A stretch of 64,000 nucleotides of DNA from Erysipelotrichales bacterium. GTDB lineage: Bacteria > Bacillota_I > Bacilli_A > Erysipelotrichales > Erysipelotrichaceae. The notes beneath the pieces are model-generated. The model did not search any database. It was not told where the DNA came from and worked only from the letters and a program-made list of their open reading frames with translations. The position numbers and the translations under genes are program-made. This document shows positions 44,100-53,024 of this stretch, one piece after another. Position 1 is the stretch's first letter. Each line of letters begins with the position of its first letter. The stretch is taken from contig JAFXJJ010000094.1 of NCBI GenBank assembly GCA_017532345.1, forward strand, positions 27,099 through 91,098. The letters are read 5' to 3'.

Positions 44100-45566
44100 A
44101 TGAGAAAATTAAGAATAGATTATAAGTATATAGAATATATTACAGTAGCATTATTAACTATGGTATTTTTGACAATACCAATTATTCACTATATATGTTT
44201 AAGAAATGGATGGCCTAATGATTATCTTGCATATTCTATATATGGATTAGCTATTATTGATGTTATTTTTATTGCAGTAATGTTATTATTGTATTCTAAT
44301 ATTGAGTTTAAATGGGGAACATATGAATGGATATTTACAGTATTAATTATATTAGAAATATTATCGGTAATTAATTCAGTAAATAAATATATATCAATAT
44401 GGGGAACGCCTGGAAGAAATGAAGGCATATTAATGTTGCTAAGTTATTACACATTCTTCTATCTAGCTAGATTTCTAAAGAGTGATAAGAGTAAGTACTT
44501 GTTAGTTAATATATTCCTAGGTATAGGGGTAGTACATTGCTTGTATGGTGTGTGTCAATATTTTGATTTTTTTCCTAATATTGTGATTGAAAATGAATCC
44601 TATGATTATCATAAAATGGTTAGTGGATTAACAGGAAATTATGACTTTATGGCTACTTATACAATTATGTTAAGTTTATTGACGTTAGGCTTGTTTTATT
44701 ATTCATCAAGTATTAAGAAAAAAGTGCTTTATGCTATTTGTATATTATTATATTTATTTACAGCAATACTGACAAAAACCATGGCTGTTTATCTTGGAGT
44801 AGGGGTAGGAGTTATTGTGTTTTTTTTGTATATGTTTATTACAAAAAAAAGACATATACAATTTGCTAATTCGTATAATATTTCTTTTCCAATTGTAATA
44901 GTTGGTGTGGTTGCAGTTAGCTTATTATTTTTCATAATAAATAATGATAATAATAATTCTTTACTATTAGAAATAAAAGATGCTTTTAGGCAATTGTTTA
45001 TCGTAATTAAGAATGGAACAATTGATGATGATTTTGCAAATGGCCGTGGATACATTTGGGTTAGAATTATAAAGTTGTTAAAAGAATATTGGCTATTTGG
45101 TGTAGGAGTAGACGCATTGTTGCCAGTTATGTCGTATTATTTTGATACATATCAAAATATTGGAATTATGATTGATAAGGCGCATAATGAATTTCTTCAA
45201 ATTTTGATTACAATGGGTTTACCAACACTAATTGTATATTTGAGTTTTTATTTTTTTGTAATTAAGGATGCGCTACAACGGTTGGTTGAAATAATTAATA
45301 AGGATTCTTCATGGGTAGGAGAACCCTTATATGCTGGTATTTTCTTTGTGATATTTGGCTATTTAGCTCAATCTTTTTTTAATATTAGCGTTATAGATGT
45401 TGCCCCTTTCTTTTGGATATTAATAGGATTAGCTACATGTTGCCCACTTAATGTTCAATCGCTTCAAAAGAATTCAAGTATCAAAAAGAGAAAAATTGTA
45501 AAGTATATGCAATTACCTAATGGACAAAGAATAGCCATAGTTGAGCCGAATAAAAGGAATGTGTAG
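44100..45566 (+). CDS. O-antigen ligase/polymerase-like membrane protein
   Basis: A 488-residue integral membrane protein with about ten to twelve hydrophobic segments. The Wzy_C-type signature is present: a long external loop after about residue 285 with NGRGYIWVRIIKLLKEYWLFGVG, then DKAHNEFLQILITMGL, in which the His-Asn-Glu motif is typical of O-antigen ligases (WaaL) and related polymerases. A short basic tail ends in the cytoplasm. A second Wzy-like gene lies at 56082, so one of the two may attach the polymer to its acceptor and the other polymerise. GAGAGGGG stands before the ATG. Confidence 0.87.
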   Translation: MRKLRIDYKYIEYITVALLTMVFLTIPIIHYICLRNGWPNDYLAYSIYGLAIIDVIFIAVMLLLYSNIEFKWGTYEWIFTVLIILEILSVINSVNKYISIWGTPGRNEGILMLLSYYTFFYLARFLKSDKSKYLLVNIFLGIGVVHCLYGVCQYFDFFPNIVIENESYDYHKMVSGLTGNYDFMATYTIMLSLLTLGLFYYSSSIKKKVLYAICILLYLFTAILTKTMAVYLGVGVGVIVFFLYMFITKKRHIQFANSYNISFPIVIVGVVAVSLLFFIINNDNNNSLLLEIKDAFRQLFIVIKNGTIDDDFANGRGYIWVRIIKLLKEYWLFGVGVDALLPVMSYYFDTYQNIGIMIDKAHNEFLQILITMGLPTLIVYLSFYFFVIKDALQRLVEIINKDSSWVGEPLYAGIFFVIFGYLAQSFFNISVIDVAPFFWILIGLATCCPLNVQSLQKNSSIKKRKIVKYMQLPNGQRIAIVEPNKRNV

Positions 45567-45568
45567 TT

Positions 45569-47035
45569 ATGTATAAAAAAAATGATTTAAGTTGGATAAA
45601 ACATTTAGATTTTATTTTGATTGATGTACTATGTTTGATTGTTTCATTTATTTTAGCTTATATATATAGATTTGGAAATGATGTAAATTACATTTTGTTG
45701 AAAAGTAATGAGGTATATAAAAATATACTAGGTGTTTATTTATTGGTTGATGTAATTTCAATATTTGCGTTTAATACATATAGAAATGTCTTAAAAAGAT
45801 CGATTAAAGAGGAAGTTATAAAGACGAGTGAGCATTTGATTTCTGTTGCACTAATCATTTCATTTTATTTGATGAGTATGAAACTTAGCGCCACTTACTC
45901 TCGTGTATTTTTATATTTAGTTATAATTATAGACATATTTGTATTAAGTATCTTTAAAACAATATGGAAAATGATTTTGAAGAAGAATAAGGCGGTCCAA
46001 AAGGATAACAAATCGTTATTAATTATTACAACAAAAAATTTACTAAATGAAGTAACATTGAGAATATATGAAAATAGTTATGGACTATATAAAATAGCGG
46101 GTGTTTATATTATTGATGGCGAGGTAAAAGAAAAACAAGTTAATGGAATTAATGTAATTCAACTAACAAATGATATTGTTGAATATATTTCAAGAATATG
46201 GGTAGATGAAGTTATATTTAATATTCCGCTAGATGATTCATTTCCATACGATTTATTAGATGATATTAATATTATGGGAATTACTACACATCTCAGTATC
46301 AGTAATTTAAAAACTACCAATTCTAGTAATCAATTCGTAGAAAAGGTAGGAGGATATTCAGTAATAACAAACGCGGTCAAATATGCATCTCCATTTGAAA
46401 TTATTGCTAAAAGAAGTGTGGACATAATTGGTTCAATAGTTGGAATAGTGATTATGTGTATTATCGCTTTAATTATTGCTCCTAAAATAAAAAAAGAAAG
46501 TCCAGGACCATTATTTTTTAAGCAACAAAGAGTAGGTCAAAATGGGAAATTATTTTATATGTGGAAATTCAGAAGTATGTATCTTGATGCTGAAGAAAGA
46601 AAGCAAGAATTAATGTCACAAAACCTTATAAAAGACGGACTGATGTTCAAAATGGATTTTGATCCAAGAATTATAGGAAACGTAACAATGCCAGATGGAA
46701 CGCAGAAAACTGGAATTGGAGATTTTATTCGAAGAACTAGTTTAGACGAATTTCCACAGTTTATTAATGTGTTAAAAGGAGATATGTCATTAGTCGGTAC
46801 TCGCCCTCCTACAATGGATGAATGGGTTAAGTATCAAAAGCATCATAGAGCAAGATTAACTATAAAACCTGGAATAACAGGAATGTGGCAAGTATCTGGT
46901 AGAAGTTCCATCACTGATTTTGAAGAAATTATTTCTTTAGACACTCAATATATTAGAGAATGGTCATTGATGCTGGATTTTAAAATATTGATTAAAACTG
47001 TAATTAATGTAATTAGACGAAAAGATGCTATGTAG
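45569..47035 (+). CDS. Polyprenyl-phosphate sugar-1-phosphate priming transferase (WbaP/CpsE type)
   Basis: A 488-residue initiating enzyme that moves a sugar phosphate onto undecaprenyl phosphate. Four N-terminal membrane segments (about 11-130) precede a CoA-binding-like domain (about 150-265). The re-entrant membrane helix is near 285. The catalytic domain has FFKQQRVGQNGKLFYMWKFR, RRTSLDEFPQFINVLKGDMS, VGTRPP and KPGITGMWQVSGRS. This places it in the bacterial sugar transferase family. The sugar (galactose, glucose or HexNAc) cannot be told. It starts two bases after the previous stop and is followed by a 447-base gap. Confidence 0.94.
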   Translation: MYKKNDLSWIKHLDFILIDVLCLIVSFILAYIYRFGNDVNYILLKSNEVYKNILGVYLLVDVISIFAFNTYRNVLKRSIKEEVIKTSEHLISVALIISFYLMSMKLSATYSRVFLYLVIIIDIFVLSIFKTIWKMILKKNKAVQKDNKSLLIITTKNLLNEVTLRIYENSYGLYKIAGVYIIDGEVKEKQVNGINVIQLTNDIVEYISRIWVDEVIFNIPLDDSFPYDLLDDINIMGITTHLSISNLKTTNSSNQFVEKVGGYSVITNAVKYASPFEIIAKRSVDIIGSIVGIVIMCIIALIIAPKIKKESPGPLFFKQQRVGQNGKLFYMWKFRSMYLDAEERKQELMSQNLIKDGLMFKMDFDPRIIGNVTMPDGTQKTGIGDFIRRTSLDEFPQFINVLKGDMSLVGTRPPTMDEWVKYQKHHRARLTIKPGITGMWQVSGRSSITDFEEIISLDTQYIREWSLMLDFKILIKTVINVIRRKDAM

Positions 47036-47482
47036 AAAAAATAATAAAGTGAACCTTAATAAGTTTAGTTCTAGTTTGAAATTACTAAGTGACTTAAAAG
47101 TTTATTGTTTTTGAAACAATATGGATGTATTGGATTCTAAATATTTTGATAGCTAATAATCAGTCTGACTAGAGTTTGTAATTAGAGAACAATGATATTA
47201 TATTTATATGGTATGAATAATACTTATTAGTTTGTTCTATAATAAATGATTTGACATATATGATTTGAAGCGTTGATTCACTATAAAAATGTATTGAAGG
47301 TGTCTAGTTTATATTTTTCTATTTAGTTTATTAGTTGATCTACTTTAAATGAAATAATTCATCATAGTATTATTACATAATTATGATGGATTATACAATT
47401 TATTTAATTTGATTTATATTTAAAGATAATCGTAGAAAGGAGAAATTGTTATTTCAAAAATAGAAATAATAAATAAAGTTTT
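47036..47482. other. AT-rich gap inside the polysaccharide locus
   Basis: 447 bases, strongly AT-rich, with stops in all frames and no clear terminator or promoter. A weak inverted repeat (CATCATA/TATGATG near 47362-47395) is the only structure seen. It may be decayed DNA left by gene exchange. The end of it contains an SD-led short frame that overlaps the next gene (reported separately). Confidence 0.5.
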
Positions 47483-47486
47483 ATGA
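47451..47486 (+). other. Possible 11-codon leader frame with ATT start
   Basis: AAAGGAG at about 47436 is followed eight bases on by ATT and an open frame of 11 codons whose TGA overlaps the ATG of the glycosyltransferase (ATGA). The glycosyltransferase itself has no nearby ribosome site and an in-frame stop six bases upstream of its ATG. Coupled translation from this frame is possible. Confidence 0.3.
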
Positions 47487-48472
47487 ATATAGTATTTGCA
47501 ACAAGTGATTTATATGCTAATCAAGCATACATCACAATTTTTTCTTTACTAGAAGAAAATATACATATGGAAGAAATCAATATTTACTATGTTGAAAATG
47601 GTATGACTGAGCAAAATAAAAAAAAGTTACAAAAGCTTGTTAGTCAGTATAAAAGAAGTATTGAATTTATTAGTATGCGTGAGGAACTAAAACAAATTTC
47701 AGGCCTTTTAAGAACAAATCCTGTTGTATATTCTTATTGTTATTTTCAAGATATTTTACCTAATAATGTAGATAAGGTATTAATGTTAGAAAGTGATACA
47801 ATGGTTACTAATAAACTTGATGATTTTTATAATATTGATATATCGGATGTGTACTTGGCTGCGACTGATGATTTACAAAGCAAATGGTTTAAGGAGAGGT
47901 TAGGAATAAATCCGAATTCACCTTATTTTAATAGTGGAGTTCTTTTATTAAATTTGAAAAAAATGAGAGAAGATAGCATCTCAGAAAAAATGACCGAATT
48001 AATTACTTTAGGAAAGTCAAAATACATGTATGAAGTTCAAGATGAAATGAATATTTTATTTGAAGGATGTGTTAAAATTTTACCACCTAAATATAATTGT
48101 ACTACATCATTGTTTGTATTTGATTATTTAGACATGAAAAGATATAGAAAGCCATCCACTTGTTGCTCAGAAGAAGAGTTTTTTGAAGCGATAAATAATC
48201 CAATTGTTGTTCATTTTACAAATAATCAGATTATTCAATCTCGTCCATGGATAGAAAATTGTGATCATCCGTATTGCGATAGATATAATCAATATAAGGA
48301 AAAATCAATACTCAAAAACGAAAAATTGTGGAAAAGTAATAGGAAAATATTAAATAAAATCATTAATTATTTATATAAGAATGGATTTAAATCATTTATT
48401 GCGAGTTCATTAGGCTTAATTCATGCATATTTTTATCCAAAAATTTTATATAAATATATTTTAAAAAGATAG
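47483..48472 (+). CDS. Glycosyltransferase family 8
   Basis: A 329-residue retaining glycosyltransferase that uses a UDP-sugar. The opening NIVFATSDLYANQAYITIFSLLEE is the GT8 nucleotide site. The metal motif, normally DxD, is VLMLESDTMV (Glu-Ser-Asp). Later motifs are PYFNSGVLLLNL, VQDEMNILFEG and VVHFTNNQIIQSRPW, with the final His. The C-terminal basic and hydrophobic tail suggests membrane contact. It probably adds the second or a later sugar of the repeat unit. The start codon has no close Shine-Dalgarno. Confidence 0.88.
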   Translation: MNIVFATSDLYANQAYITIFSLLEENIHMEEINIYYVENGMTEQNKKKLQKLVSQYKRSIEFISMREELKQISGLLRTNPVVYSYCYFQDILPNNVDKVLMLESDTMVTNKLDDFYNIDISDVYLAATDDLQSKWFKERLGINPNSPYFNSGVLLLNLKKMREDSISEKMTELITLGKSKYMYEVQDEMNILFEGCVKILPPKYNCTTSLFVFDYLDMKRYRKPSTCCSEEEFFEAINNPIVVHFTNNQIIQSRPWIENCDHPYCDRYNQYKEKSILKNEKLWKSNRKILNKIINYLYKNGFKSFIASSLGLIHAYFYPKILYKYILKR

Positions 48473-48481
48473 GAGATTTGT

Positions 48482-49261
48482 ATGAAAATCGTAATATTAG
48501 CAGGTGGATTAGGTAGTCGTATTAGTGAAGAATCACATCTAAAGCCAAAACCAATGATTGAAATTGGAGACAAACCTATGCTATGGCATATAATGAAAAC
48601 CTATTCTCACTATGGGTTTAATGAGTTTATAATTTGTGCTGGATACAAACAACATGTAATTAAAGAATGGTTTGCCGATTATTTTTTACATACGTCAGAT
48701 GTTACGTTTGATTTTACAAAAAATAACGAAATGACGATTCACAACAACTATGCAGAACCATGGAAAGTTACTATTGTTGATACTGGTATGCATACTCTCA
48801 CAGGGGGGAGAATAAAAAGAGTAAAAGATTATATTGGAAATGAAACATTCATGATGACTTATGGAGATGCTGTAAGCGATGTGAATATAAAAGAATTATT
48901 TGATTTTCATAAAAAAAATGGTAAGAAAGCAACTTTAACAGCGGTGCAACCTGGTGGAAGATTTGGTACATTAGATATCAATGATGGAGATATTATTGGG
49001 CGTTTTGCTGAAAAAACGAAAGATGATGGTGGATGGATTAATGCAGGTTTTATGGTGTTAGAACCATCAGTGATTGATTATATAGATGGCGATAAAACTA
49101 CTTTTGAAAAGGAACCATTGGAAAACTTATCTAAAGAAAGTCAATTAGTTGCTTATAAACATTATGGATTTTGGCAATGTATGGATACTTTGAAAGAAAA
49201 AACTTATTTAGAAGATTTATTAAACTCGAATACAGCACCATGGAAAGTGTGGGAAAAGTAA
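48482..49261 (+). CDS. rfbF: Glucose-1-phosphate cytidylyltransferase
   Basis: A 259-residue nucleotidyltransferase that makes CDP-glucose from CTP and glucose 1-phosphate. The signature VILAGGLGSRISEESHLKPKP, then IGDKPMLWHIMK, VIKEWFADYFLHTSDVTFD and FMMTYGDAVSDVN, is specific to the RfbF/DdhA group. Length is as in the family. AGGAGA precedes the ATG. It is followed one base on by the CDP-glucose dehydratase gene, so the pathway CDP-glucose to CDP-4-keto-6-deoxyglucose is complete. Confidence 0.95.
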   Translation: MKIVILAGGLGSRISEESHLKPKPMIEIGDKPMLWHIMKTYSHYGFNEFIICAGYKQHVIKEWFADYFLHTSDVTFDFTKNNEMTIHNNYAEPWKVTIVDTGMHTLTGGRIKRVKDYIGNETFMMTYGDAVSDVNIKELFDFHKKNGKKATLTAVQPGGRFGTLDINDGDIIGRFAEKTKDDGGWINAGFMVLEPSVIDYIDGDKTTFEKEPLENLSKESQLVAYKHYGFWQCMDTLKEKTYLEDLLNSNTAPWKVWEK

Positions 49262-49262
49262 T

Positions 49263-50321
49263 ATGGATTTGAAAGAGTATAAAGGTAAAACAGTATTAGT
49301 TACAGGACATACGGGATTTAAGGGTAGTTGGATGTGCAAGGTATTATCACAATTAGGAGCTAATGTTATTGGTTATTCATTAGAAGCACCGACTAATCCT
49401 AATTTATTTACATTAGTAAATATAGAAAATGAAATTACATCAATTATTGGAGATATTCGTGATTTGAATCATTTACAAAATGTTATGAATGAATTTTCAC
49501 CAGAAATTGTTATTCATATGGCTGCTCAACCAATAGTGAGAGATTCATATACTAATCCAGTATATACATATGAAACAAATGTAATGGGAACAGTTAATAT
49601 TTTAGAAGCAATTCGTCATTGCCCTTCTGTAAAATCGGTGGTAAATGTAACTACTGATAAAGTATATAAAAATAACGAATGGGAATGGGGATATAGAGAA
49701 AATGATGTATTAGATGGATATGATCCTTATTCGAACTCAAAATCATGCTCGGAGCTAGTGACAAATTCTTATAAGAAGTCTTTTTTTTATAATCGAGATA
49801 TTGCTGTAACTACATGTCGTGCAGGTAATGTCATTGGTGGAGGTGACTTTGCAAATGACAGAATTATACCTGATTGTATTCGTGCTATGCAAGAAGGTAA
49901 AGATATTGTAGTTCGTAATCCTTATTCAATAAGACCTTATCAGCATGTTCTTGAGCCAGTAATTACTTATTTAGTGATTGCGATTAACCAATTAGCTGAT
50001 AAGAGTTTACAAGATTCTTATAACATTGGGCCTAATGATGATGACTGCGTAACTACAGGTGAATTGGTAACTATGTTCTGTGAATCATGGGGAGAAGATG
50101 CAAAATGGATTAACAAATGTGAAGCAAATGCACCCCATGAATCTAATTTCTTGAAATTAGATTGCTCAAGAATAAGAAAAACATTTGCTTGGGAACCACA
50201 ATGGAACGTGAATGAAGCTGTTGATAAAACAGTTGAATTTAGTAAAGTATTAATTCAAGGCGATGATGTAACAAAAGTTATGATTAAGCAAATAAATGAA
50301 TATATGGAAGGATTAATCTAA
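49263..50321 (+). CDS. rfbG: CDP-glucose 4,6-dehydratase
   Basis: A 352-residue short-chain dehydrogenase that turns CDP-glucose into CDP-4-keto-6-deoxyglucose. The NAD motif VTGHTGFKGSWM, the VVNVTTDKVYKN region with catalytic Thr-Thr-Asp-Lys, and the YDPYSNSKSCSELV segment with Tyr and Lys are those of RfbG/DdhB. GGGDFANDR and RPYQHVLEP also match. It is the second step of the CDP-deoxysugar set. Confidence 0.95.
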   Translation: MDLKEYKGKTVLVTGHTGFKGSWMCKVLSQLGANVIGYSLEAPTNPNLFTLVNIENEITSIIGDIRDLNHLQNVMNEFSPEIVIHMAAQPIVRDSYTNPVYTYETNVMGTVNILEAIRHCPSVKSVVNVTTDKVYKNNEWEWGYRENDVLDGYDPYSNSKSCSELVTNSYKKSFFYNRDIAVTTCRAGNVIGGGDFANDRIIPDCIRAMQEGKDIVVRNPYSIRPYQHVLEPVITYLVIAINQLADKSLQDSYNIGPNDDDCVTTGELVTMFCESWGEDAKWINKCEANAPHESNFLKLDCSRIRKTFAWEPQWNVNEAVDKTVEFSKVLIQGDDVTKVMIKQINEYMEGLI

Positions 50322-50322
50322 T

Positions 50323-51237
50323 ATGAAGAATGTAATTGTTACAGGTGCTAGCGGCTTTATTGGATCAAATTTAGTTAGAAATTTAGTATCAAGAAATATT
50401 AATGTTTGTGCAATAGATTTTCAATTTAGTGAAGAATTACAACATATGAAAAATGTTCAATGTATTTTATGTAAAGATAAGACTATGAATGATATAAAAA
50501 TGCAATTAGAAAGTACTTACTTTGATTGTTTTTTTCATTTAGCTTGGGGTGGTACATCTGGACCAAATCGAGCAAATTATGAATTGCAATTAAATAATGT
50601 AAAGATGACTTGTGATTATATAATGATGGCAAGTGAATTAGGGTGTAAACGTTTTATTTATGCTTCAAGTATAAATGAAATGGAGACATATGAATATTTA
50701 CAATCTGATGGAATTAGACCATCTGGTGGATATATTTACGGTACTGGTAAAATGGCTGCTCATTTAATGGGTGAGACAGTTGCCTATATGAACAAGGTTG
50801 AATTCATACCGGTTATTATCACAAATATTTATGGTGTTGGTGAAAAGTCTGCTCGTTTAGTAAATAGTACTATTCGCAAATTATTAAAAAATGAATATTG
50901 TTCTTTCACTGAAGGAAAACAAATGTATGATTTCATTTATATTACAGATGCTATTAATTCAGTGATAGAAGTTGCAGATAAAGGTAAACCATTTAATAGA
51001 TACTATATAGGTAGTGGATATCCAAAGCCATTACGTGATTTTTTAACTGAATTAAGAGACGTAGTGAACCCCAATGCAAAGTTAGGTATTGGGGATATAC
51101 CATTTAATGGAATTGATATATCATATGATCAATTTAAATTGAAAAAAGTATATGAAGATACTGGTTATGAAAATAAAATACCTTTTGCTGAAGGTATTCG
51201 ATTAACTGTAGAGTATATCAATAGCGAGGAGGAATAG
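50323..51237 (+). CDS. NAD-dependent epimerase/reductase for a CDP-deoxysugar
   Basis: A 304-residue extended short-chain dehydrogenase. NAD motif VTGASGFIGSNLVRNL; catalytic region FIYASSINEME and a Tyr-x3-Lys as YGTGK in GGYIYGTGKMAAH. It resembles the reductases that finish CDP-sugars (abequose, tyvelose or 6-deoxyaltrose branches). Since no 3-dehydrase (RfbH) is present, the product is likely a 6-deoxyhexose and not a 3,6-dideoxyhexose. It lies between rfbG and the RmlC-like gene. Confidence 0.85.
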   Translation: MKNVIVTGASGFIGSNLVRNLVSRNINVCAIDFQFSEELQHMKNVQCILCKDKTMNDIKMQLESTYFDCFFHLAWGGTSGPNRANYELQLNNVKMTCDYIMMASELGCKRFIYASSINEMETYEYLQSDGIRPSGGYIYGTGKMAAHLMGETVAYMNKVEFIPVIITNIYGVGEKSARLVNSTIRKLLKNEYCSFTEGKQMYDFIYITDAINSVIEVADKGKPFNRYYIGSGYPKPLRDFLTELRDVVNPNAKLGIGDIPFNGIDISYDQFKLKKVYEDTGYENKIPFAEGIRLTVEYINSEEE

Positions 51238-51238
51238 T

Positions 51239-51814
51239 ATGATTCAAAAATTTCAATTTGAAGAATTAAAATTAAAAGGAGCATATCTAATTAAACCTTT
51301 CTTCGCTACAGATAATCGTGGCGGATTAATTAAAGACTATAATGTCGATATGTTTAAAGCTAATGGAATAGAGCTCGAATTAAAAGAGGTGTTCTATACT
51401 ATTTCTAAAAAAGGTGTGATAAGAGCTACACATTTCCAAGGAATAAATCAACAAGCTAAATTAGTTCGTTGTTTAAAAGGTCATGTCTATGACGTTATTG
51501 TTGATTTGCGCAAAGACTCTCCTACTTTTGGACAATGGTAAGGTTTTGATTTAAGTGAGGATAATACTAATTGTTTGTATGTTCCACAATATTTCGGACA
51601 TGGATATTTGGTATTGGAAGATTCTATTGTAAGTTATAAATGTAGTGAAGTCTTTAATGGAGAAGGAGATACTGGAATTATGTGGAATGATCCAGATATC
51701 AATATTCAGTGGCCGCTTGAGTTAATAGGGGGAATTGAAAATCTTATTATTTCTGAAAAGGATTTAAATTTACAGAGTTTTAAGGAGTATATTAGTAATT
51801 ATGACAAATTTTAA
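51239..51814 (+). pseudogene. RmlC-like sugar 3,5-epimerase with in-frame TAA
   Basis: A 191-codon frame of the dTDP-4-dehydrorhamnose 3,5-epimerase (cupin) family, broken by a single TAA at 51539-51541 after codon 100. Before it: FFATDNRGGLIKDYN, ATHFQGINQQAKLVRCLKGHVYDVIVDLRKDSPTFGQW. After it, in the same frame: GFDLSEDNTNCLYVPQYFGHGYLVLEDS. In the family this spot (GxW-x-GxxLS) usually holds an ordinary residue, so one substitution would restore the gene. The catalytic His of HFQG is in the first half and the Tyr region in the second. In context it would act on CDP-4-keto-6-deoxyglucose. It may be a nonsense mutation or a sequence error. AGGAGG precedes the ATG. Confidence 0.8.
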
Positions 51815-52967
51815 TAATTACGATTATGTTATTGTTGGTTGTGGATTGTCTGGAGCTGTTGCTGCAAGAATACTAGCGGAAAGAGGAAATAAAGTCATTA
51901 TTCTTGAAAAGAGAAATCATATTGGTGGAAATATGTATGATTATGTGGATAAAAATGGTATTTTAGTACAGCAATATGGCCCACATACATTTCATACAAT
52001 AAAGAAAGAATTGTATGATTATATGCGTCAATATGAGGAGTGGGAAGAGTATAAATTGATGGTTATGGCAGAAATTAATGGAGTACAAACTCCTAGTCCA
52101 TTCAATTTTAAGACTATTGATCAATTTTATGATGAAGATGAGGCCACTAAGATTAAAGAAGCATTACTAGAAGAGTATCCAAACCAAAAGAAAACAACAA
52201 TTGTCACAATGTTAGAATCGAAAAATGAATATATTAAGAAGTTTGCTGATTTTCTTTATGACAACGACTATAAACTTTATACAGCAAAACAATGGCGAGT
52301 AGACCCTGAGAGAATTGATAAGAGTATTCTAAGAAGAGTTCCTATCGTATTAGGATATGAAGAAGGGTATTTTGATGATGAATATCAAGTAATGCCTAAA
52401 CATAGTTTTACAAAATTTTTTGAGAATTTGCTGAATCATGAAAATATAGATTATCAATTAAATTGTAATGCTTTAGATTATTTAGAAATAATAGATGATA
52501 GAATTATCATAAAAAATATTGATAAGGTAATAAATGTAGTTTATACAGGACCAATTGATGAATTGTTTAACTTCAAATATGGGAAATTGCCATATAGATC
52601 TCTAGAATTTGAATGGGAATATATAGATAAACCTAGTTATCAAGAAGCGGCGGTAGTTCAATATCCTCAAGATGAAGTATATACAAGAATGACAGAATAT
52701 ACAAAGATTCCTTATCAAGATAGAAATGATACAGTGATTGCAAAAGAAAAATCGGTTGACTATGATGGTGATAATGAACCGTATTATCCAGTATTAACAG
52801 ATGAAAGTTTAGAAATGTATAGAAATTATAAAGAGAAAGCTAATACTATAATCAATTTGATATTAGTTGGAAGGTTGGCTGATTTTAGGTATTACAATAT
52901 GGATCAAGCACTAGAGAGCGTTTTAAAAAAAGTATATTTTAAAGAAGAGCATGGAATTAATAAATAA
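51801..52967 (+). CDS. glf: UDP-galactopyranose mutase
   Basis: A 388-residue flavoenzyme that converts UDP-galactopyranose to UDP-galactofuranose. The FAD motif VIVGCGLSGAVAARILAERG, EKRNHIGGNMYDY, GPHTFHT, YDNDYKLYTAKQW and RYYNMDQALE are all in place, with the RVPIVLGYEEGYFDDEYQVMPK region containing substrate residues. It overlaps the RmlC-like gene by 14 bases. It predicts a galactofuranose residue in the polymer. Confidence 0.96.
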   Translation: MTNFNNYDYVIVGCGLSGAVAARILAERGNKVIILEKRNHIGGNMYDYVDKNGILVQQYGPHTFHTIKKELYDYMRQYEEWEEYKLMVMAEINGVQTPSPFNFKTIDQFYDEDEATKIKEALLEEYPNQKKTTIVTMLESKNEYIKKFADFLYDNDYKLYTAKQWRVDPERIDKSILRRVPIVLGYEEGYFDDEYQVMPKHSFTKFFENLLNHENIDYQLNCNALDYLEIIDDRIIIKNIDKVINVVYTGPIDELFNFKYGKLPYRSLEFEWEYIDKPSYQEAAVVQYPQDEVYTRMTEYTKIPYQDRNDTVIAKEKSVDYDGDNEPYYPVLTDESLEMYRNYKEKANTIINLILVGRLADFRYYNMDQALESVLKKVYFKEEHGINK

Positions 52968-53024
52968 TAGAGTTAAGAGAAAACTAATTATTTGTTATGC
53001 AAGTATTAGACGAGGAGATTTATT

